A stretch of 64,000 bases of DNA, from the NCBI GenBank assembly GCA_050179685.1, contig JBFXEW010000021.1, positions 28,249 to 92,248 of the forward strand. The letters are read 5' to 3'. Below the pieces are notes generated by a model, which made no database searches, had not been told where the DNA came from, and worked only from the letters and a program-made list of their open reading frames with translations. The stretch is from GWE2-40-63 sp050179685. Its GTDB lineage: Bacteria > Bacteroidota > Bacteroidia > Bacteroidales > SZUA-534. The position numbers and the translations under genes were made by a program. This document shows positions 9,637 to 16,847 of the stretch, one piece after another. Position 1 is the stretch's first letter; each line of letters opens with the position of its first letter.

Positions 9637-11430
9637 ATGGAAATCACTTCACTTATTAAAGATAATGCAGCTAAAGGATTAAAAACACTCTATGGAGCCG
9701 AAATTCCCGAGAACCTGCTACAAATACAAAAAACCCGAAAAGAATTCGAAGGAGACTTTACCCTGGTTGTTTTTCCGTTTTTAAAAGCATCAAAAAAATC
9801 TCCCGAAGTAACGGCAAGTGAGCTGGGCGAATATCTTGTAAAACAAGTAGCTGAGCTTGAAAAATTCAATGTGGTTAAAGGTTTTTTAAATCTAAAATTA
9901 ACCGGTGCTTATTGGATTAACTTCCTGAATAGTATTCTTGATAATAATTCCTTTGGAATAAAACCTTACGCTTCCAGCGGAAAATCAATTATGGTTGAGT
10001 ATTCCAGTCCAAATACAAACAAACCTCTTCATTTGGGACACATCCGGAATAATTTATTGGGTTATTCGGTTGCCGAAATTCAAAAAGCCAACGGTCATAA
10101 GGTGGTAAAGGTGAATTTAGTTAACGATCGGGGAATTCATATCTGCAAATCGATGTTGGCCTGGCAAAAATGGGGTAAGGGAGCAACTCCCGAATCGACC
10201 GGTTTGAAAGGCGACAAATTGGTCGGCGATTACTACGTTAAATTCGACCAGGAATACAAAAAAGAAATTGCAGAACTTGAAGCTAAGGGACTTACAACTG
10301 ACGAAGCCAAAGAAAAAGCACCTTTAATTAATGAAGCGCGCGAAATGTTGCGCTTATGGGAATCGGGCGATGAAGCAGTGAACCAACTTTGGAGAACAAT
10401 GAACGGCTGGGTTTACAAAGGATTTGATATAACCTATAATGCCTTGGGGGTTGATTTCGACAAGATTTATTATGAATCGGAAACCTACAAGCTGGGTAAA
10501 TCAATTGTTTTGGAAGGATTGGATAAAGGCATTCTAATTAAAAAAGATGATGGTTCAGTTTGGGCCGATTTAACCAACGACGGACTCGATCAGAAAATAT
10601 TGTTGCGTTCCGACGGAACTTCGGTTTACATGACACAAGACATTGGAACAGCACATCAACGCTTTGCAGAGTACCACATCGACGATTTGATTTACGTGGT
10701 TGGTAATGAGCAGAATTATCATTTCCAGGTTTTAAAACTGGTTTTAAGCAAACTGGGTTTCAACTGGGCCGACCACCTTCAGCATTTATCGTACGGAATG
10801 GTTGAACTTCCCGAAGGTAAAATGAAATCGCGCGAAGGTACGGTGGTTGATGCCGACGACCTGATTTCAGGAATGATAGATACAGCCCGCGAAACCTCGC
10901 AGGAACTGGGAAAACTGGATGATTTTACCAGGGATGAAGCCGAAGCCGTTTATAAAATGGTAGGATTGGGTGCGCTAAAGTATTTTATACTGAAAGTTGA
11001 TCCCAAAAAAACCATGTTGTTTAATCCTCAGGAGTCCATCGATTTTAATGGCAATACCGGGCCTTTTATTCAATATACTCACGCACGCATTCGTTCGGTT
11101 CTACGCAAAGCTGACGAAGCCGGAATTAAATTTAGCGGAACTATTGGTAATGATCTGGAATTATCGGCAAAAGAAATTGATTTGATAAAACTGCTTTTTG
11201 AATATCCGGCAACGGTTCAGGAAGCCGGAGAGACCTATAGCCCGGCGCTGATTGCCAATTATATTTACGATTTAACCAAAGAATTCAATCAGTTCTATCA
11301 CGAACATACCATAGTTAAAGAAGAAAACGAAGCGATAAGAAATTTTAGATTGCAGCTATCGCAAAAAGTTGCTGAAGTTATAAAATCAGGAGCCCGTTTA
11401 CTTGGAATGGAAGTTCCGGACCGAATGTAA
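9637..11430 (+). CDS. argS: Arginyl-tRNA synthetase
   Basis: It charges tRNA-Arg in the cytoplasm. The 597-residue protein has the class I signature HLGH (residues 132-135) in SPNTNKPLHLGHIRNN and the KMSKS-equivalent KMKSREGTVV starting at residue 395, the degenerate form common in this family. The N-terminal ~90 residues are the Arg-tRNA synthetase additional domain and the last ~120 residues form the DALR anticodon-binding domain. It appears monocistronic: an upstream TATCTTTG element and a downstream terminator bracket it. The start chosen has no competing upstream ATG in frame. Confidence 0.97.
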   Translation: MEITSLIKDNAAKGLKTLYGAEIPENLLQIQKTRKEFEGDFTLVVFPFLKASKKSPEVTASELGEYLVKQVAELEKFNVVKGFLNLKLTGAYWINFLNSILDNNSFGIKPYASSGKSIMVEYSSPNTNKPLHLGHIRNNLLGYSVAEIQKANGHKVVKVNLVNDRGIHICKSMLAWQKWGKGATPESTGLKGDKLVGDYYVKFDQEYKKEIAELEAKGLTTDEAKEKAPLINEAREMLRLWESGDEAVNQLWRTMNGWVYKGFDITYNALGVDFDKIYYESETYKLGKSIVLEGLDKGILIKKDDGSVWADLTNDGLDQKILLRSDGTSVYMTQDIGTAHQRFAEYHIDDLIYVVGNEQNYHFQVLKLVLSKLGFNWADHLQHLSYGMVELPEGKMKSREGTVVDADDLISGMIDTARETSQELGKLDDFTRDEAEAVYKMVGLGALKYFILKVDPKKTMLFNPQESIDFNGNTGPFIQYTHARIRSVLRKADEAGIKFSGTIGNDLELSAKEIDLIKLLFEYPATVQEAGETYSPALIANYIYDLTKEFNQFYHEHTIVKEENEAIRNFRLQLSQKVAEVIKSGARLLGMEVPDRM

Positions 11431-11522
11431 GCGTTTTGAATTAAGCGGATTTTGAAAAATAATTTGCTATATCAACGCAAGCTTATTATTTGCTATCAAT
11501 ACTATTGGATAGAAAAAATAAA

Positions 11523-11559
11523 AACAGGTAAACTCAACAAAGAGTTACCTGTTTTTTTT
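11523..11559. terminator. Bidirectional intrinsic terminator between argS and glutathione peroxidase
   Basis: AACAGGTAAACTC and GAGTTACCTGTT form a stem of about 12 bp with one bulged A and a 6-nt loop. T residues follow on the plus strand, and the A-rich left flank gives a T-rich tail on the minus strand, so it can serve both convergent genes. Confidence 0.8.
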
Positions 11560-11616
11560 AAACTGTATTTAGAACCTAGCAACGTAATATCTTAAGTAAG
11601 ATTGATACGCAGTGTT

Positions 11617-12096
11617 TTAATTCAATTGTTTAAGAATGTATTTTTCAATATCAGCCGGTTTGGTATAAGGCGAAAAACGGGTAACTGGTTTACCGTTTTG
11701 GTCGATCAGGAATTTGGTAAAATTCCATTTAATTGCTCCTCCAAAAACTCCGGTTAATTCTTTCTTTAAAAACTTATAAATAGGGTGGGCATTGGCTCCG
11801 TTCACATCAATTTTTGAAAACATCGGAAAAGTAACGCCATAATCAATTAAACAGCCATCAGCAATTGACGATTCCGATCCGGGTTCCTGGTTGGCAAACT
11901 GATTGCAGGGAAAACCCAGAATAACCAAACCCTTATCTTTATATTTCTTGTACAGTTCTTCGAGCCCTTTATATTGTGGCGTTAAACCACATTTACTGGC
12001 TGTATTTACTACTAAAACCACATTTCCTTTGTAGCTTTCCATTTTTATTTCCTGTTTACCAAGAAGTGTTTGCGCTGAAAAATTATAAAATTCCAT
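11617..12096 (-). CDS. Glutathione peroxidase family thiol peroxidase (Cys type)
   Basis: It reduces hydroperoxides. The 159-residue length matches the GPx/BtuE family. C36 in NTASKCGLT takes the place of selenocysteine, and the other tetrad elements are seen in LGFPCNQFANQEPG (Gln) and GAIKWNFTKFL (Trp, Asn). The second cysteine in GFPCNQF is also normal. Bacterial members of this form usually use thioredoxin rather than glutathione, so the name describes the family and not the reductant. There is no signal peptide. The gene is monocistronic and converges with argS across a shared terminator. Confidence 0.93.
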   Translation of the reverse strand: MEFYNFSAQTLLGKQEIKMESYKGNVVLVVNTASKCGLTPQYKGLEELYKKYKDKGLVILGFPCNQFANQEPGSESSIADGCLIDYGVTFPMFSKIDVNGANAHPIYKFLKKELTGVFGGAIKWNFTKFLIDQNGKPVTRFSPYTKPADIEKYILKQLN

Positions 12097-12642
12097 TCTA
12101 TTATATTTTTAAATTTATGATGTATCGAAACAGATAATGTCGAACACGATGCAAAAATAGTTGATTTATTTTATATCGCAAGCGATATATTAAAAAATTA
12201 ATTTATTTTCTTGATAGTATACTTTTAGCTAATGATTTATAAACGGTTCAAAAATCTATTTAACGTGAGTTCGATGTAAAAAAAACAGAATGAAAATTAT
12301 TTGAAAAGAAATTGACTTCACCCCTAAAGTCTCCACCGGGGCGGAACACATTTTCCAAATTAATTCTTTTCTGAGATGGGGTTGTCCCCCTTGTGTTACT
12401 CACTTCGTTCGTGAAAGCGCTTCGCTAAGTTGAAAGGGGTTAGGGGGATGAATATGCTTATGTCGAACTCACGTTATTTACTTAGCTGCAAATAAAAAAA
12501 AGCATTGAAATAGAAATTAAACGCCAAAAAGTTTGGTATTTGAATACACCAAATGGTAAGAAAAACGGCAGGTAAAGTTTATCTGTTACAAATAGAGCAG
12601 GGCACAGCAATTAATTAGAGCAAGTAAATTGGTGCAATAAGC
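12097..12642. other. 546-bp intergenic region holding a MITE-like element
   Basis: The region lies between the peroxidase start and the response-regulator stop. I find no coding potential. The only structured content is the inverted-repeat element at 12258-12479, whose G/C runs contrast with the AT-rich flanks. Confidence 0.55.
12258..12479. repeat. MITE-like non-coding element with 13-bp terminal inverted repeats
   Basis: AACGTGAGTTCGA at 12262-12274 recurs in inverted form as TCGAACTCACGTT at 12463-12475, bounding 214 bp. The 4-bp sequence ATTT flanks both ends (12258-12261 and 12476-12479), as a target-site duplication would. The interior has no ORF, is richer in G+C runs than its surroundings, and holds small hairpins such as TCAC-TTCGTTC-GTGA and AGCG-CTT-CGCT. 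The T just outside each arm also pairs, so the arms may be 14 bp. The identity as a mobile element is inferred; genome-wide copies would be needed to prove it. Confidence 0.55.
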
Positions 12643-13332
12643 TTATTGTTCTTTTAAAATGTAGCCACTACCATGAATATTTACAATTTCCAAATTAGAA
12701 TCGTCTTTTAAATACTTTCTGAGTTTGGTAATGTAAACATCCATACTGCGGGCAGTAAAATACCCTTGTTCGCCCCAAATTTTATCGAGAGCATAATTAC
12801 GGTCGAGTACCTGGTTTTTTTTCTGTATCAGGAACTTTAATAATTCCGCTTCTTTAGGCGATAATTTAACTCCATCCTGTTCCCCGAATTGAAGATTTCG
12901 CTTTTTATAATCAAAATGATACTTTCCAATTGCAATTGTTTCGGGAAACTCCTGGTTTTCTGATTCCGTATGCCGTTTTAAAATGGCCTTTATCTTATAA
13001 ATGAGTACATCGGAATCGAAGGGTTTGGTAATGTAGTCGTCGGCGCCCACCGAAAAACCTTTTATTACATCTTCTTTTAGGGTTTTAGCCGTTAAAAAAA
13101 CAATGGGAATTTTCGGATTAATTTTTTTTATTTCAGTTCCTATGGTAAATCCGTCTACATGGGGAAGCATTACATCGAGAATGCAAAGATCGAATAAACC
13201 TTTTGAAAACTCAGTAACGGCTCCTTTACCGTCGTTTATCCACTGTACCTGATAATCGTTCATCTCAAGGTACGATTTCATGACTGAACCAAAATTCAGA
13301 TCATCTTCCACTAAAAATATTCTGTTTTTCAT
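12643..13332 (-). CDS. OmpR-family response regulator (RprY-like)
   Basis: This is a DNA-binding response regulator. The receiver domain (about residues 3-118) has the acidic pair D10/D11, phosphoacceptor D53 in CILDVMLPHVDGF and the lysine of DDYITKPF. The C-terminal winged helix (about 135-229) includes LSPKEAELLKFL and ARSMDVYITKLRKYL. The receiver, with FLTAKTLKEDVIKGFSVGAD, strongly recalls RprY of Bacteroides fragilis. It lies 24 bp after the kinase gene in the same operon, so the two should form a cognate pair. OmpR-type regulators bind direct repeats with 10-11 bp spacing, and such an array is found just upstream of this operon (15064-15110), suggesting autoregulation. Confidence 0.93.
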   Translation of the reverse strand: MKNRIFLVEDDLNFGSVMKSYLEMNDYQVQWINDGKGAVTEFSKGLFDLCILDVMLPHVDGFTIGTEIKKINPKIPIVFLTAKTLKEDVIKGFSVGADDYITKPFDSDVLIYKIKAILKRHTESENQEFPETIAIGKYHFDYKKRNLQFGEQDGVKLSPKEAELLKFLIQKKNQVLDRNYALDKIWGEQGYFTARSMDVYITKLRKYLKDDSNLEIVNIHGSGYILKEQ

Positions 13333-13356
13333 TGCTTTACGGGCCTCATACTTTTA

Positions 13357-14994
13357 TTAATACACTTGATGCAGCGGTAGTTTAATTTCGAACGTACTGC
13401 CTTTTCCTTTTTGACTTTTTACGGTAATATCGCCTTTAAATTGCATTACAATAGCTTTTACATAGCTTAAACCAAGACCAAATCCTTTAACCGTATGTAC
13501 GTTTCCGGTGTGTACACGGTAAAACTTTTCAAATATCCGTTCCTGCGCATCTTTATCCATGCCAATTCCTTTATCGCTTACCGAAATTACCAGGTTTCCG
13601 GAACTGTTGTAGGTTTTTACCTGAATACTGGGCGGTGCGTCGAGCGAATATTTATTGGCATTGTCGAGCAGGTTAAAAATAATATTTACCAGATGGGTTT
13701 CGTCGGCTTTTATCAAATCGCTCGATGCACTTAAATCGGTCGAAATTTGTCCCATTTTTTGTTCCACCTGCAGGCTGATATTTTTTACAGCTTTCTCTAT
13801 CAGTGGATGCACATGGGTATCGACCATATTTAAATTGAAATCTTTTTTATCGATAAGAGCCATTTTTAGCACGCTTTCAACCTGGCGATTCATCCGGTGG
13901 TTTTCTTCTTTAATAATGTGTGCAAATTGCTGTATCTTTTCAGGAACAGTTATTATCGATGGATTTCCAATGGCGTCGGCAGCAAGCGAGATGGTGGCAA
14001 TGGGCGTTTTAAATTCATGGGTCATGTTATTTATGAAATCGCTTTTTATTTCCGAAATCTTTTTCTGATTGTAGATGGTTTTTAAGGTATAATAAAAGGT
14101 AAAAAGAATAATCAGGGTGAACAACAAGGAACCACTGAAAGGCCATATTACCGAATGAATCAGGTAATTTCGTTTTTCCGGAAACTGAACCATTAACTGG
14201 TCGCTGCGCATTAAAATGTCGTTGGGAAAAAGCGTGGTGCGATAGGCTTTTTGCGCATGCTTTTTATCGAATCCCGAGGTGGTTAATTTAGGGTAGAAAT
14301 TTCCCCGGTAATTGGTTATTGCATATTCATAGTTTAAGGGAATACCTATGTTTTTAAGTTCATAAGTTATTGTGGGAGCAATTACAGAATAGCCCAAACG
14401 ATCTTCCATGGGAATATCGCGGATTGAGAATTCCAGCACCATTTGTTCCATTACATCGGTAAATTGGTCGTGCATAGGATTGGGTCGGAGATTTTGTGTT
14501 TCAGCAGGAACATTACTATTTGACTGAGTTTTGGGCATTGTAATCGATGAATAGCTTTGAATGCGCTGACTCGAATTTCCTGATTCTATGATGGTATCGA
14601 AACCATAAACCACGGTTTCCAATCCGTTGTGTTCCGATTTTTCTACTGTTAAATTCTTATCGTTTTTATTTATAAAAACATCGTTGCTATTGTCTTGCCA
14701 AAACTCGTTGAATTCGTTAAGTAGAGAATCCTGCTGTTGAACCGGTGCTGCTGGGAAAATATTCTGTTTTAATTGCAATTGAGGCATTCCCTGGAACATA
14801 CTGGATAAAAAATAAGCATTCTGATTCCGTTCAATGCGTAAAGCTGCCCGTGCCAGCGCTTGTTTTACCTGTTGATCGAATTGTTCCTCTTTGGTTGTTA
14901 TGGCGTTGTGCATCCAAACCATTTGCACGCCTATAATTCCCAAAAGAGAGACGCCCATTAATAATACGATGCCGGTAAATTTATATTTATTCAT
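13357..14994 (-). CDS. Membrane sensor histidine kinase (RprX-like)
   Basis: This 545-residue kinase is the likely partner of the regulator downstream. An N-terminal membrane helix (about residues 5-27) is followed by a ~250-residue periplasmic sensor region and a second helix (about 285-305, SGSLLFTLIILFTFYYTL). The HisKA domain has H326 in NNMTHEFKTPIATISL, and the ATPase domain has the N box NLLDNANKYS and G boxes SDKGIGMDK and GFGLGLSYVKAI. No HAMP domain is evident. The sensor region has no motif I recognise, so the signal is unknown. The architecture and gene order match the rprX-rprY pair known from Bacteroides, which is the basis for the comparison and not proof of the same signal. 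Confidence 0.92.
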   Translation of the reverse strand: MNKYKFTGIVLLMGVSLLGIIGVQMVWMHNAITTKEEQFDQQVKQALARAALRIERNQNAYFLSSMFQGMPQLQLKQNIFPAAPVQQQDSLLNEFNEFWQDNSNDVFINKNDKNLTVEKSEHNGLETVVYGFDTIIESGNSSQRIQSYSSITMPKTQSNSNVPAETQNLRPNPMHDQFTDVMEQMVLEFSIRDIPMEDRLGYSVIAPTITYELKNIGIPLNYEYAITNYRGNFYPKLTTSGFDKKHAQKAYRTTLFPNDILMRSDQLMVQFPEKRNYLIHSVIWPFSGSLLFTLIILFTFYYTLKTIYNQKKISEIKSDFINNMTHEFKTPIATISLAADAIGNPSIITVPEKIQQFAHIIKEENHRMNRQVESVLKMALIDKKDFNLNMVDTHVHPLIEKAVKNISLQVEQKMGQISTDLSASSDLIKADETHLVNIIFNLLDNANKYSLDAPPSIQVKTYNSSGNLVISVSDKGIGMDKDAQERIFEKFYRVHTGNVHTVKGFGLGLSYVKAIVMQFKGDITVKSQKGKGSTFEIKLPLHQVY

Positions 14995-15038
14995 CTAGAA
15001 AAAGTTAACTGCATAGCTTCCATTGCTGGATTGCCTGC

Positions 15039-15046
15039 CAAATGTA
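15039..15046 (-). promoter_or_regulatory. -7 element of the kinase/regulator operon
   Basis: The minus strand reads TACATTTG, a perfect TAnnTTTG match, 45 bp upstream of the kinase start. The nearest TTAAC box ends 17 bp upstream of it, so the boxes occupy the position of a -33 element. Confidence 0.6.
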
Positions 15047-15063
15047 TAAAAAGAAATGCTCCT

Positions 15064-15110
15064 TTAACTTTTTTTAACCAAACATTAACAGTTTTTAACT
15101 GGCTGTTAAC
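15064..15110. promoter_or_regulatory. Five TTAAC boxes at 10-11 bp spacing, putative response-regulator binding array
   Basis: TTAAC occurs at 15064, 15074, 15085, 15095 and 15106, giving spacings of 10, 11, 10 and 11 bp, that is, one box per helical turn on the same face. PhoB/PhoP/OmpR-type regulators bind direct repeats with this period. The array lies between two divergent TACATTTG elements and adjoins the operon of an OmpR-type regulator. Binding by that regulator is inferred. Confidence 0.55.
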
Positions 15111-15132
15111 CTTATGGCATCGAAGGGTAATC

Positions 15133-15140
15133 TACATTTG
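15133..15140 (+). promoter_or_regulatory. Rightward -7 element of the orphan transcript
   Basis: TACATTTG matches TAnnTTTG exactly and lies 22 bp after the last TTAAC box. It is embedded in the short palindrome CTACATTTGTAG. Transcription would start near 15147. Confidence 0.55.
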
Positions 15141-15173
15141 TAGCAACAAATTTAGGTTAATAATTAGTTTGTT

Positions 15174-15287
15174 ATGCACGGGAAATGGAACAATCGGAAT
15201 GGGGCTGACCCGTTTCGGTTTTTCTTAACCCAAAAATCAGAAAGCCTACTATTTGAAATCAGTTATAAAAATCACTTCAGCAAATAA
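15174..15287 (+). CDS. Possible 37-residue small protein in the orphan transcript
   Basis: An ATG at 15174 opens a 37-codon frame ending with TAA at 15285-15287. The peptide starts MHGKWNNRNGADPFRFFL and is basic and soluble in character, without a signal peptide or membrane helix. No Shine-Dalgarno site is seen, which is common in Bacteroidota. A frame of this length can occur by chance in such DNA, so the only support is its place between a promoter and a terminator. Confidence 0.2.
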   Translation: MHGKWNNRNGADPFRFFLTQKSESLLFEISYKNHFSK

Positions 15288-15366
15288 TTTCATAAATAAA
15301 ACATATAAAACGACTTACATTAATATGTAAAATTTGAAATGCAAATTAAAGTAGCACTTCGAATTA

Positions 15367-15396
15367 AAGGCTTTCAGAAAAATGGAAGCCTTTTTT
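15367..15396 (+). terminator. Intrinsic terminator of the orphan transcript
   Basis: AAGGCTTTC and GGAAGCCTT form a 9-bp stem with one G-T pair and an 8-nt loop, followed by TTTTTTG. No known plus-strand gene lies upstream to be terminated. Confidence 0.7.
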
Positions 15397-15401
15397 GTTA
15401 A

Positions 15402-15433
15402 TTTGCAGGCGTAAGTCAATTTTTGTTTCTTTG
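15402..15433 (+). promoter_or_regulatory. Promoter of the leucine-rich-repeat gene
   Basis: TTTG at 15402-15405, a 20-bp spacer and TTTCTTTG at 15426-15433 fit the Bacteroidota promoter TTTG-N19/21-TAnnTTTG with one mismatch in the -7 box. It starts a new unit just after the upstream terminator. Confidence 0.55.
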
Positions 15434-15517
15434 TGGCTTCGATGCATCATAATTTTGGCTGAAAAAGAAGATTAAACATTTGACGCATCGGTTTCATGAA
15501 AAGTAAATTATAAGCAA

Positions 15518-16789
15518 ATGAAAATAAGTGCCTTATTATTATTGAGCGTATTGCTGTTTGGTTCAGCATACGGTCAAAAGTCCTTAAAATCAGAAGAAGA
15601 ACTGACTAATGAAAAGGTTTACCGCTCAATGAGCGAGGTTATTGGAAACAAACGACGAGTTTACGTACTCAATCTCGATGGTAAAAAACTGAATAAAGTT
15701 CCTGAAAAGGTTTATAAACTGAAGAACCTTCAGGTTTTATATGTCAGGAACAACCAGATAAGCGAAATACCTGTCAAGCTATTGCAAATGCCAAACCTAC
15801 AGGTATTGGCTTTGGGCGAGAATCAAATTTCGGCAATTCCTGAGGAAATAGCTCAAGCTGAAAACCTGGAAGTGCTCGATTTGTTTTCGAATCAATTAAC
15901 CACCGTACCCGATGAACTGGGCCAATTGAAAAATCTTAAAAAACTCGATTTAAACTGGAATCAGTTAAATAAACTTCCGGAAACTTTGGGCAACTTAACA
16001 AATCTGGAAGCATTGTATCTTGAAAAAAACCAATTGACAGCATTGCCCGCCAGTCTTGGAGAACTTGTTAAACTGAAGGAAATAAAAATAAGTGAAAATA
16101 AGCTGGAGCAACTGCCGGAAAATTTTGGTCAGCTTACCTTACTTACCGAACTGAATCTTGAAAAGAACCTCTTGACGGCGTTACCAGCCAGTATTGGACA
16201 AATAAAGAATTTAAAACATTTAAATGTCAGTCAGAACAAACTAACCACCGTTCCCGAAGAACTGGGACAAATGGAACAGCTTGAAATTCTGAATTTGTCG
16301 AATAATAAAATTACCCGCATTAGTGGCAACAGCATCAATTTGCCCAATGTAAGCCGCATCGATGTTAGTATAAATCAAATTTCGTCGATTACAGCCAATA
16401 TGGCCAAACTTCAAAAACTAACGCATTTTGACGCCTCAATAAACCGACTGACCGAAGTGCCAAGAAATATTGGTTATGCATCGAATTTAAAAGTTGTGTA
16501 CCTGAACCGCAACCAGATTACCTGGGTGGCCGGAACCATAAGCAAACTAAATAAACTGGAAGAACTCGATTTGTCGGACAACCAGATTGAAAAAGTGGAT
16601 AAATCGTTGGGCGCACTGGTAAGTCTTAAAAAACTGAATCTAAACCAGAACCAAATATTGTATTTTAACAAACAATTGGGCGGAATGAGCGCATTGGAAG
16701 AGTTATATTTGGAAAACAATCTCCGATTAAACGACTTTCAACAAAAGCAGGTGAAGAAGTTCTTTCCGAACACTAAAATTTATTTTTAG
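15518..16789 (+). CDS. Secreted leucine-rich-repeat protein
   Basis: The 423-residue protein has a signal peptide (MKISALLLLSVLLFGSAYG) and then roughly 15 tandem repeats of 23 residues with the pattern LxxLxxLxLxxNxLxxLP, running from about residue 50 to the C-terminus. The repeats match the bacterial LRR type that resembles Shoc2/ERBIN. No transmembrane anchor, lipobox or type IX sorting domain is visible at the ends, so it is probably periplasmic or released. LRR proteins bind other proteins, but the partner here is unknown. It has its own promoter and is followed after 58 bp by the LTA-synthase-like gene, possibly on the same transcript. Confidence 0.88.
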   Translation: MKISALLLLSVLLFGSAYGQKSLKSEEELTNEKVYRSMSEVIGNKRRVYVLNLDGKKLNKVPEKVYKLKNLQVLYVRNNQISEIPVKLLQMPNLQVLALGENQISAIPEEIAQAENLEVLDLFSNQLTTVPDELGQLKNLKKLDLNWNQLNKLPETLGNLTNLEALYLEKNQLTALPASLGELVKLKEIKISENKLEQLPENFGQLTLLTELNLEKNLLTALPASIGQIKNLKHLNVSQNKLTTVPEELGQMEQLEILNLSNNKITRISGNSINLPNVSRIDVSINQISSITANMAKLQKLTHFDASINRLTEVPRNIGYASNLKVVYLNRNQITWVAGTISKLNKLEELDLSDNQIEKVDKSLGALVSLKKLNLNQNQILYFNKQLGGMSALEELYLENNLRLNDFQQKQVKKFFPNTKIYF

Positions 16790-16847
16790 TTATTCGAGCC
16801 ATGCCAGTATGTATGCTATTTGAGCTCACTAATTAAAGCGCTTTCAA

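Larger units (their letters stand above)
15147..15396 (+). ncRNA. Putative ~250-nt orphan transcript (small RNA or small mRNA)
   Basis: A perfect -7 element at 15133-15140 and an intrinsic terminator at 15367-15396 define a short rightward unit that contains no recognised gene. The start is estimated from the promoter. ACGGG near 15179 can pair with CCCGT near 15210, closing a stem around a G-rich segment. It also contains the 37-codon ORF at 15174-15287. Whether the product is RNA or a small protein cannot be told from sequence alone, and it matches no RNA family I know. Confidence 0.4.
14995..15517. other. 523-bp region with divergent promoters, phased boxes and a putative orphan transcript
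   Basis: No conserved gene is recognised between the kinase start and the leucine-rich-repeat protein. The region nevertheless has ordered signals: a leftward -7 element, five TTAAC boxes, a rightward -7 element, a 37-codon ORF, an intrinsic terminator and a further rightward promoter. These are listed separately. Confidence 0.6.

Noticed and set aside
12258..12479. Transcription terminator for the response-regulator operon
   Set aside because: The arms are about 190 bp apart, have no T tract and carry flanking direct repeats, so a mobile-type repeat fits better.
15031..15228. 65-codon plus-strand ORF across the phased boxes
   Set aside because: It overlaps both -7 elements and the TTAAC array, so it begins before the likely transcript; regulatory DNA explains the stretch better.
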